A program made the position numbers and the translations under genes. From the NCBI RefSeq assembly GCF_001691555.1, contig NZ_MAYN01000006.1:1-64000 (forward strand): DNA of 64,000 bases, read 5' to 3'. Position 1 is the stretch's first letter, and every line of letters begins with the position of its first letter. Below are positions 44,870 through 51,280 of the stretch, piece by piece. The DNA is from Pantoea eucrina (GTDB taxonomy: Bacteria > Pseudomonadota > Gammaproteobacteria > Enterobacterales > Enterobacteriaceae). The notes beneath the pieces were generated by a model. It was not told where the DNA came from, ran no database searches, and was given only the letters and a program-made list of their open reading frames with translations.

Positions 44870-46030
44870 ATGAACGATAAAATATTTACCCTGCATAACG
44901 GAGCGCGCCCGCTGAGCGCGCTGAGCAGCCCGAAAGAGGCCATACGTCAGTTCACGCCTAACTGGTTCGCCGCGACCATGGGGACCGGTATCCTGTCTCT
45001 GTCTCTGGCGCAGTTCCCCTGGCCGGTTCCGGGATTACGCCTCGTCGCCGAGGGACTCTGGATGTTTAACATCTTCCTGTTCAGCGTCTTTGCCGTGATG
45101 TATCTGGCCCGCTGGGTGATGTACTTCGGTGAGGCAAAGCGCATCTTTGGCCATTCAACGGTGTCCATGTTCTTCGGCACCATCCCGATGGGCATGGCCA
45201 CCATCATCAACGGGCTGCTGGCGTTTGGCCTCCCCCGGTGGGGGGCTGACGTCATTCCCGTAGCGCACGCCCTGTGGTGGCTGGACGTGGCGATGTCGCT
45301 GCTGTGTGGCGTGTGTATTCCCTACATGATGTTTACCCGGCAGCAGCACAGCATTGACCAGATGACCGCCGTCTGGTTACTGCCGGTCGTGGCCGCCGAG
45401 GTTGCGGCAGTCAGTGGCGGCCTGCTGGCACCGCACATTGCCGACCCCCACGCGCAGCTCGGCATCATTATTACCAGCTACGTGCTGTGGGCGTACTCGG
45501 TGCCGGTGGCGCTGAGCATCCTCGCCATCCTGCTGCTGCGTATGGCGCTGCACAAGCTACCACACGAAAGCATGGCGGCCTCAAGCTGGCTGGCACTGGG
45601 GCCGATTGGTACCGGCTCGCTGGGGATGCTGGTCATCGGCGGAGATGCGCCCGGGGTGTTTGCCGCGGCGGGCATGCCGGAAATCGGTCATATCGCGCAG
45701 GGCGTGGGGTTCGTTGCCGGCATTCTCTTCTGGGGCTGCGGCCTGTGGTGGATGCTGCTGGCCACGCTGATAACCGTGCGATACTTCCGTGAAGGCATTC
45801 CGTTCAATCTGGGATGGTGGGGCTTTACCTTCCCGCTGGGCGTGTACACGGTCGCCACGCTGAAGCTGTCCACCCTCGTTGACCTGGCGTTCTTTAAAGG
45901 CTTCGGTGCGCTTCTTGTCGTCATGCTGGCCGCCATGTGGCTGCTGGTCGCGGTGAAGACGGTGCGCGGGGCATGGAGCGGGAAACTGTTTGTTTCCCCC
46001 TGTCTGGCAGGCCTGGACCGGAAGCCGTGA
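44870..46030 (+). CDS. TDT-family transporter (TehA/SLAC1-like)
   Basis: This 386-residue inner-membrane protein has ten predicted helices of the tellurite-resistance/dicarboxylate transporter family (FTPNWFAATMGTGILSL near 28-44, FFGTIPMGMATIINGLLAFG, GPIGTGSLGMLVIGG). Members are anion channels or exporters, including TehA, Mae1 and SLAC1. The ATG at 44870 has caggag upstream, and a tatact -10-like box lies at 44837. It overlaps the UDG-like gene by 4 bases. Next to fluoride genes an anion-handling role is attractive, but the transported ion cannot be inferred. It has no riboswitch of its own that I can see. Confidence 0.8.
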   Translation: MNDKIFTLHNGARPLSALSSPKEAIRQFTPNWFAATMGTGILSLSLAQFPWPVPGLRLVAEGLWMFNIFLFSVFAVMYLARWVMYFGEAKRIFGHSTVSMFFGTIPMGMATIINGLLAFGLPRWGADVIPVAHALWWLDVAMSLLCGVCIPYMMFTRQQHSIDQMTAVWLLPVVAAEVAAVSGGLLAPHIADPHAQLGIIITSYVLWAYSVPVALSILAILLLRMALHKLPHESMAASSWLALGPIGTGSLGMLVIGGDAPGVFAAAGMPEIGHIAQGVGFVAGILFWGCGLWWMLLATLITVRYFREGIPFNLGWWGFTFPLGVYTVATLKLSTLVDLAFFKGFGALLVVMLAAMWLLVAVKTVRGAWSGKLFVSPCLAGLDRKP

Positions 46031-46626
46031 GTGAAACCTGCACGTCGCTGCTGGACCCGTTTTTACGCGAGGAACGCCTCGCGGCAGTCACCGCGCCGCA
46101 CGTGGCCGCGCTGAATCGCTGGGTCAGCGGGCTGCGTCAGCACGGCGTGGAGCTGCCGTGGTTTGATCCGGCCGACGGCGGGACCGGGGCCGGACTGCTC
46201 GTCCTGCTGCAGTCGCCGGCGCGCAGCAGCCCGTCACCCCGGTTTGTGTCGCGGGATAACCCGGGGCCGGCCCAGCAGAACCTGGGGCGGTTTCTGGCGG
46301 AAGCCGGTATTGCGCGCCGGGACAGCGTGCTGTGGAATACGGTGCCCTGGGTCAGCGACGGGCCGCAGAAACGGCCCTCAGCGGCGGACATCCGCAGCGG
46401 CTGCGCCTGGCTTGAGGACGTGCTGGCGTATCTGCCCGCGCTGCGCGTGGTGGTGCTGGCCGGTGCCGTAGCGGCTCAGGCCCGCGGGACGGTCAGTCAT
46501 CAGTGCCCCGGCGTCACGGTGCTGAAGATGCCTCACCCCAGTCCGCTTTCACTTTGCACAAGCCCGGCGGTGCCGGAAAACATCCGCCGGGTGCTCCGCG
46601 AAGCACGCGCTGCGCTGGCGGGCTGA
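46027..46626 (+). CDS. Uracil-DNA-glycosylase-like protein
   Basis: About 199 residues from GTG 46027, overlapping the TDT stop (GTGA). The fold pattern is UDG-like: GAGLLVLLQSPAR in place of the usual first active-site motif, NLGRFLAEAGIARRDSVLWNTVPW in the centre, LRVVVLAGAVAAQ, and MPHPSPLSL matching the UDG HPSPLS motif with the catalytic His. The first motif lacks the Asp/Asn normally used for water activation, so the activity may differ from uracil removal. Why a DNA-repair-like enzyme sits in a fluoride island is unclear. It is translationally coupled to the transporter. Confidence 0.7.
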   Translation: MSETCTSLLDPFLREERLAAVTAPHVAALNRWVSGLRQHGVELPWFDPADGGTGAGLLVLLQSPARSSPSPRFVSRDNPGPAQQNLGRFLAEAGIARRDSVLWNTVPWVSDGPQKRPSAADIRSGCAWLEDVLAYLPALRVVVLAGAVAAQARGTVSHQCPGVTVLKMPHPSPLSLCTSPAVPENIRRVLREARAALAG

Positions 46627-46645
46627 GGGTGCCAGCAGAATAATA

Positions 46646-46674
46646 CTGACAGGCTTTCCGTCTGGCTCTATACT
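46646..46674 (+). promoter_or_regulatory. Sigma-70 promoter of the fluoride operon
   Basis: ctgaca (46646-46651) and tatact (46669-46674) are separated by exactly 17 bases, so transcription would begin about 46681, directly at the riboswitch. Confidence 0.8.
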
Positions 46675-46683
46675 CAGAGTACA

Positions 46684-46738
46684 GGGTGATGGCGTTCCAC
46701 CTTTCCCAACCGCTCCGTTCCGGAGCTGATGACGCCTG
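46684..46738 (+). promoter_or_regulatory. Fluoride riboswitch (crcB motif)
   Basis: gggtgatggcgttccacc, then ccaaccgc, a short hairpin (gctccgttccggagc) and ctgatgacgcct reproduce the conserved segments and order of the crcB RNA motif that binds fluoride. Downstream, ggtgcgtca could pair with tgacgc from the aptamer 3' side, and a small stem (tccc/ggga, about 46805-46817) covers the ggggaga ribosome site of ppaC. Control of translation or termination is therefore plausible. Confidence 0.92.
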
Positions 46739-46823
46739 ATGTGACTCTTGATTTTCAGGAGGTGCGTCAGGCCGTCCTTACTTTCCTCCCGGCCTGCGTA
46801 CTTCCCTTTACGGGGAGAGACCC

Positions 46824-47732
46824 TTGATACACGTTTTTGGCCACATCAATCCTGACAGCGACGCCATCTGCACGGCGGTCGTCACCGCTCACTGGCTGAC
46901 CGGGCGCGGCATGGACGCCCGCGCATGGCGTCTCGGCGAGGCTAACCGGGAAACCCGCTTTATCTTTGACACCGCCGGTCTTACGCTGCCGCCGCTGCTC
47001 GCTATTCCGCTGCAGGATGAACGGGTGTGGCTGGTCGATTTCACCGAGCCGGCGCAGGGGCCTGACGACCTGCTCCGGAGCAACGTCGTGGGCATCACTG
47101 ACCACCACCGGCTGGGCGGGCTGATAACGCAACTGCCGCCGGAGGTGCATATCCGCCCGGTTGGCAGCAGCGCCACGCTGCTCTGGCTGCTGATGGACGC
47201 TGAAGCGCGCCGCACGCTGCCCCCGACGCTCGCCGTGCTTCTGCTGGGCGCACTCCTGAGTGACACCGTGAATCTTCGCTCGCCGACCACCACCGAAGAC
47301 GATATCCGTTCGGCGACCGAACTGGGCGTGCTGTCCGGCGTAAACCGCAGAGCCTTCGCCCGTGACCTCCTCACCGCCAAAACGGACGTCAGCGGCCTCA
47401 GCGCCCAGCAGCTGCTGGGCAGGGACCTCAAGGCCTTCGTCATTGCCGGCACCGACGTGCGCATTGCCCAGATTGAGGTCAGCTCACCGACACAGGTTGC
47501 CCCCGTGATGGACGACCTGCTCGCTGCCCTGGCGTATCTGGCGGACCAGTCGGGTGCCGGGCTGACGGTGCTGATGTTGACCGACATTCGCGCCGGGTTT
47601 TCAACGCTTTACTTCGCCGGGCGGGAGAGCGTTAACGCGGCCTCCTGCTCCGTACCGGGCATGCTCAGCCGCAAAAAACAGCTTCTGCCGTGGCTTGAGT
47701 CCCGCCTTAACCAGAACGGGAGTTCATTATGA
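46824..47732 (+). CDS. ppaC: Manganese-dependent inorganic pyrophosphatase (family II, DHH)
   Basis: This 302-residue cytoplasmic enzyme splits pyrophosphate to phosphate. Family II signatures are all present: GHINPDSDA at the start, VDFTEP, the DHH motif in GITDHHRLG, LLGALLSDT, and the C-terminal SRKKQLLPWL substrate-binding set. The start is TTG 46824 with ggggagaga upstream, the only start before the conserved IHVFGH. It is the first gene after the fluoride riboswitch. Fluoride strongly inhibits pyrophosphatases, so an extra copy replaces or supplements the host enzyme, which in enterobacteria is the unrelated family I. It overlaps the stress-protein gene. Confidence 0.92.
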   Translation: MIHVFGHINPDSDAICTAVVTAHWLTGRGMDARAWRLGEANRETRFIFDTAGLTLPPLLAIPLQDERVWLVDFTEPAQGPDDLLRSNVVGITDHHRLGGLITQLPPEVHIRPVGSSATLLWLLMDAEARRTLPPTLAVLLLGALLSDTVNLRSPTTTEDDIRSATELGVLSGVNRRAFARDLLTAKTDVSGLSAQQLLGRDLKAFVIAGTDVRIAQIEVSSPTQVAPVMDDLLAALAYLADQSGAGLTVLMLTDIRAGFSTLYFAGRESVNAASCSVPGMLSRKKQLLPWLESRLNQNGSSL

Positions 47733-48154
47733 CCTGCTACACCCACGCACTGATACTTGTGAACGACAAAGACGACGGCACCCTCCTGCTGAAACGGGCG
47801 GTCGCGCTGGCGCAGCCGCTCGGCATGAAAATCACCCTGGCCCACATCAGCGACGACTACCGGGAAATGAACTACGTGTCCGACAGCCTGATGGACGACG
47901 TCGTGTCGGAAGAGGTGCTGAAAGCCAAAGCGTTTATGAGCGAGCTGGCGGCCTCCGTGCCTGAGGCGGTAGACACGCGGGAGCTGGTGACCATGCGCCG
48001 CTTTGAGGACGTGGAGAAGTGCATCAATGAGCTGGGCGTGGACCTCGTGCTTGCCGGGCACCGCAACCGCTTTATGGGAATGCTGACGTCCCGCTCGGCG
48101 GAATACATCAACCACCTCACGGTGGATGTGCTTATTACTCACCTGAATGACTAA
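47729..48154 (+). CDS. Universal stress protein (UspA family)
   Basis: This 141-residue cytoplasmic protein has the Usp fold: THALILVNDKDDG at the start, LKRAVALAQPLGMKITLAHI, and near the C-terminus GVDLVLAGHRNRFMGMLTSRSAEYI, which corresponds to the nucleotide-binding G-x2-G-x9-G(S/T) region but without its usual glycines. It is therefore of the non-ATP-binding UspA type. It overlaps ppaC by 4 bases and precedes eno by 15. Usp proteins accompany metabolic stress; the specific role in fluoride exposure is unknown. Confidence 0.85.
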   Translation: MTCYTHALILVNDKDDGTLLLKRAVALAQPLGMKITLAHISDDYREMNYVSDSLMDDVVSEEVLKAKAFMSELAASVPEAVDTRELVTMRRFEDVEKCINELGVDLVLAGHRNRFMGMLTSRSAEYINHLTVDVLITHLND

Positions 48155-48169
48155 ACCGGGAGAAACGCT

Positions 48170-49459
48170 ATGCACTTTACACTGGATAACGTGACCGCCC
48201 GGGAAATTCTTGACTCTCGCGGCAACCCCACCGTTGAAGTTGAGGCCCGGACCCCGGACGGGATGATGGCACGCGCCTCGGTGCCTTCCGGGGCCAGCAC
48301 CGGGTCGCGCGAGGCCGCAGAGCGCCGCGACGGTGACGCACAACGTTTTGGCGGCAAAGGCGTGCTGGATGCCGTCAGGGCGGTTAATACGGAAATCTGC
48401 GAAGCCGTGCGCGGCCTGGACGTGCGCGAGCAGCGGCAGCTGGACAACATCATGCTGATGCTGGACGGCACGGAGAACAAGAGTCGCCTGGGTGCCAATG
48501 CCATTCTGGGCGTATCGCTGGCGGTGGCCCGGCTGGCGGCACAGGCCTCGCACGAGCCGCTGTGGCGCTACCTGGGGGGCCTGCAGGCGAATCTGCTGCC
48601 CGTGCCGTGCATGAACATCATCAACGGCGGCGTGCACGCCCGCGGTCAGGGCGCGGACTTCCAGGAGTTCATGATAGCGCCACACGGGGCACCCACGCTG
48701 CGCGAGGCCGTGCGTCAGGGCAGCGAGGTCTACCAGGCGCTGCGCCAGATCCTGCTGGACAAAAAACTCTCAGCGGCAGTGGGCGACGAAGGCGGTTTTG
48801 CGCCCGCCGTGTCGTCGAACCGTGACCCGCTGGCGTTTATCGTACAGGCGATTGAGAAGGCGGGATACAGGCCCGGAGAGGACATCAGCATCTGCATGGA
48901 CCCTGCCTCAAGTGAGTTTTTCGCTGACGGTCAGTATCATCTGCGCACCGAGGGCAGCGCGCTGAGCGCGGCGGAAATGACGGCATACTACGGCGAGCTG
49001 ATGGACCAGTTTCCGGTCATCCTGCTGGAAGACGGCCTGGCCGAGGACGACTGGGCGGGCTGGAAGCATCTGCACCAGCAGCTTGCGGGCAGGGCCGAGC
49101 TGGTTGGTGACGACCTGTTTGTAACCAACGTGAAGTACATCCAGCGCGGCATTGACGAAAACCTCGCCAGCGCCGCGCTGATCAAGCTCAATCAGATAGG
49201 CTCGCTCAGCGAAACGCTGGACGCCGTGGCTCTCTGCCAGCGGCACGGCTGGGGTGCGTTCATGTCTCACCGCAGCGGGGAAACCACGGACACGTTCCTT
49301 GCCGATCTGACGGTGGCCCTGCGCGCGGGACACCTGAAAACCGGCGCGCCGTGCCGCGGCGAACGCGTGGAAAAGTACAACCAGCTGATGCGCATTGAGC
49401 AGGCGCTGGGTGAGGACGCGCACTACGCGGGGCTTCATGCGTTTGTGCGCCGCACGTAA
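48170..49459 (+). CDS. eno: Enolase (phosphopyruvate hydratase)
   Basis: This 429-residue glycolytic enzyme is complete: N-terminal AREILDSRGNPTVEVE, SVPSGASTGSREA, the general-base and metal regions GDEGGFAP, LLEDGLAEDDW, GDDLFVTN, and the active-site SHRSGETTDTFLADL. It starts at ATG 48170 with cgggag upstream. Fluoride inhibits enolase through a magnesium-fluoride-phosphate complex in the active site, so a second enolase under fluoride-riboswitch control is a sensible bypass by dosage or reduced sensitivity. The plasmid copy is GC-rich like its neighbours and clearly distinct from a typical chromosomal enterobacterial enolase. Whether it resists fluoride cannot be read from sequence. Confidence 0.93.
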   Translation: MHFTLDNVTAREILDSRGNPTVEVEARTPDGMMARASVPSGASTGSREAAERRDGDAQRFGGKGVLDAVRAVNTEICEAVRGLDVREQRQLDNIMLMLDGTENKSRLGANAILGVSLAVARLAAQASHEPLWRYLGGLQANLLPVPCMNIINGGVHARGQGADFQEFMIAPHGAPTLREAVRQGSEVYQALRQILLDKKLSAAVGDEGGFAPAVSSNRDPLAFIVQAIEKAGYRPGEDISICMDPASSEFFADGQYHLRTEGSALSAAEMTAYYGELMDQFPVILLEDGLAEDDWAGWKHLHQQLAGRAELVGDDLFVTNVKYIQRGIDENLASAALIKLNQIGSLSETLDAVALCQRHGWGAFMSHRSGETTDTFLADLTVALRAGHLKTGAPCRGERVEKYNQLMRIEQALGEDAHYAGLHAFVRRT

Positions 49460-49502
49460 CACATCCGCCGGACGGTCCCCGTCCGGCAAAGAAGGAATGC
49501 CT

Positions 49503-50210
49503 GTGGCCCCTGCAACGCTGATCCTCCTGCGGCACGGCGAAAGCCAGTGGAACCGGGAAAACCGTTTTACCGGCTGGACGGACGTGCCGCTGACGGTCAG
49601 GGGGCGGCAGGAGGCCGACCGGGCCGGTGACGCGCTGCGGGCAGCGGGCCTTATGCCCGACCGTGTCTTCACCTCGGTGATGACACGCTGCGTTCACACG
49701 GTCTGGCGGGTGCTGGACCGTCTTGACCGAAGCTGGACGCCCGTGGAAAAGAGCTGGCGACTGAACGAGCGCCACTACGGTGCGCTGCAGGGGCTGAACA
49801 AGGACGACGCTGCCCGGATGATGGGGGAAGAGACCGTCCGGCTATGGCGCAAAAGCTTCAGCGGCATTCCGCCCGCAGACGCGGAGGCTCCGGCGCAGCT
49901 GCGTCGGGATCTGCGCTACCGCCGCGTTGCGCTGGCCGACCTGCCTGCAACGGAAAGCCTGGAAATGACGCTGCGTCGCGTCATGCCATACTGGCACCAC
50001 GTTGTGGTGCCACAGCTGCGCTGCGGAAGTACCGTTCTGATTGTGGCGCACGGCAACACGCTGCGCGCCCTGACCGCCTTTCTGAACGGCATGCCCCACG
50101 ACAGCGTGGCACAGCTGCACATCCCGACCGGCGTGCCGGTTGTATATGAAATGGATACGGCCGCACAGGTCGTGTGCCGTTATGTTCTGAATATTAAAAA
50201 AAAGGAGTGA
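49503..50210 (+). CDS. gpmA: 2,3-bisphosphoglycerate-dependent phosphoglycerate mutase
   Basis: This 235-residue enzyme interconverts 3- and 2-phosphoglycerate, the step before enolase. Motifs are LLRHGESQWNRENRFTGWTD with the phosphorylated His, RLNERHYGALQGLNK, and the second His in IVAHGNTLRALTAFL. The GTG at 49503 is preferred to the ATG at 49497: aagga lies 6 bases before the GTG but touches the ATG, and the GTG gives exactly the E. coli GpmA N-terminal length. A short hairpin (ccggacgg/ccgtccgg, 49469-49487) separates it from eno. Supplying the upstream enzyme may keep flux balanced when enolase is inhibited. Confidence 0.9.
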   Translation: MAPATLILLRHGESQWNRENRFTGWTDVPLTVRGRQEADRAGDALRAAGLMPDRVFTSVMTRCVHTVWRVLDRLDRSWTPVEKSWRLNERHYGALQGLNKDDAARMMGEETVRLWRKSFSGIPPADAEAPAQLRRDLRYRRVALADLPATESLEMTLRRVMPYWHHVVVPQLRCGSTVLIVAHGNTLRALTAFLNGMPHDSVAQLHIPTGVPVVYEMDTAAQVVCRYVLNIKKKE

Positions 50211-50212
50211 AC

Positions 50213-50587
50213 GTGAATCAGCTTTTTGCCGTCATCACCGGCGGTGCTTTAGGGTGTGTTATCCGCTGGCAGCTGGGCGCGCGCCTGAACGCGCTTTTTC
50301 CGGACCTGCCGCCGGGGACGCTGCTGGTCAACCTGCTGGGTGGATTTATCATCGGGGCGGCGCTGGCGTATTTTCTGCGCCATCCCGGCCTCGATCCGGC
50401 CTGGCGGCTGCTCATTACCACCGGGCTGTGTGGCGGAATGACGACCTTCTCCACATTCTCAGCTGAGGTTTTTGCCCTGCTGCAGTCAGGCAGCTATGCC
50501 TGGGCAGCCGCCTCGGTGCTGATACACGTGCTGGGTTCGCTGGCCATGACGGCGGCCGGATTTTATATCATGACGCTGTGTGGTTAA
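50213..50587 (+). CDS. crcB: CrcB/Fluc fluoride ion channel
   Basis: This 124-residue, four-helix protein of the Fluc family exports fluoride from the cytoplasm as an antiparallel dimer. Conserved features are GGALGCVIRWQLG in helix 1, GTLLVNLLGGFIIG with the conserved Asn, and TTGLCGGMTTFSTFSAEV, which holds the sodium site and Phe-box residues. The GTG at 50213 has aaaggag 5 bases upstream; an overlapping GTG at 50207 is too close to it. It is the last gene of the riboswitch-controlled operon and the component that defines it as a fluoride-resistance unit. Confidence 0.94.
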   Translation: MNQLFAVITGGALGCVIRWQLGARLNALFPDLPPGTLLVNLLGGFIIGAALAYFLRHPGLDPAWRLLITTGLCGGMTTFSTFSAEVFALLQSGSYAWAAASVLIHVLGSLAMTAAGFYIMTLCG

Positions 50588-50617
50588 CCCGGACCGTACG
50601 GCCTCTATCCAGGGGAG

Positions 50618-50645
50618 ACCTCAGTGCAGCGACCGCTGCACTGAG
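50618..50645 (+). terminator. Hairpin at the end of the fluoride operon
   Basis: cctcagtgcagc (50618) and gctgcactgagg form a perfect 12-bp stem with a 4-base loop, 30 bases after crcB. There is no T run, so efficiency as an intrinsic terminator is uncertain. Confidence 0.6.
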
Positions 50646-50753
50646 GTCAGACAGTTCAGTATATTGTTCAGAAGCGCTCTCTGCGGGCCTGATCCGACAG
50701 GGTTTACGCCTGTAAGGCTTCCCCTAAATCCGGGACACTGTCGTGACAGAGTT

Positions 50754-51167
50754 TCAGGTCTGCCTGTTCTGGTAAAGGTCCCAGCGATTGCCATAGATGT
50801 CCTCAAACACGACAACCATTCCGTATTCTTCCTCGCGCGGCTCCTGACAGAAGTGGACGCCTTTTGCCTTCATAGCATTGTAGTCGCGCCAGAAGTCATC
50901 GGTCTGCAGGAACAGAAAAACCCGTCCGCCGCACTGGTTGCCGATAAAGCCTTCCTGCCGGTCGTTCGACGCGCGGGCAAGAAGAATAGCACAGTCGCTG
51001 TCAGGGTCCGGCGTCACCACGACCCAGCGCTTACCCGGCTGCGGCGTGTCCTCAATCAGGGTAAAGCCCAGCTTATCGGTGTAATACTCAATTGCACGAT
51101 CGTAGTCATCGACCACGACAGCCACATACCCCATACACCGCTTCTGTTTTCTCATCTGCTGTTCCAT
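50754..51167 (-). CDS. VOC-family (glyoxalase/bleomycin-resistance-like) protein
   Basis: This 137-residue protein has the paired beta-alpha-beta-beta-beta modules of the vicinal oxygen chelate superfamily: GYVAVVVDDYDRAIEYYTDKLGF in the first, and GRVFLFLQTDDFWRDYNAMKAKGV and VVVFEDIYGNRWDLYQN in the second, including the metal-ligand Glu/Asp region. It could be a metal-dependent isomerase, a dioxygenase or a binding protein. It converges with crcB and follows the second recombinase on the same strand, 114 bp downstream. It is element cargo without an obvious link to fluoride. An ATG at 51152 is an alternative start. Confidence 0.78.
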   Translation of the reverse strand: MEQQMRKQKRCMGYVAVVVDDYDRAIEYYTDKLGFTLIEDTPQPGKRWVVVTPDPDSDCAILLARASNDRQEGFIGNQCGGRVFLFLQTDDFWRDYNAMKAKGVHFCQEPREEEYGMVVVFEDIYGNRWDLYQNRQT

Positions 51168-51280
51168 CAGTTACGTCATAACGCCCGCTATAATCAGATT
51201 CATATCAAATACGACGTTCGGTCGTCTGTACTGACTCTGAACTGACACCCTCAGACCGGACATTGAAAGCATTTGAGCAC

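Noticed and set aside
47609..48685. 358-codon open frame on the minus strand
   Set aside because: Antisense across ppaC, usp and eno, which are all clearly real on the plus strand.
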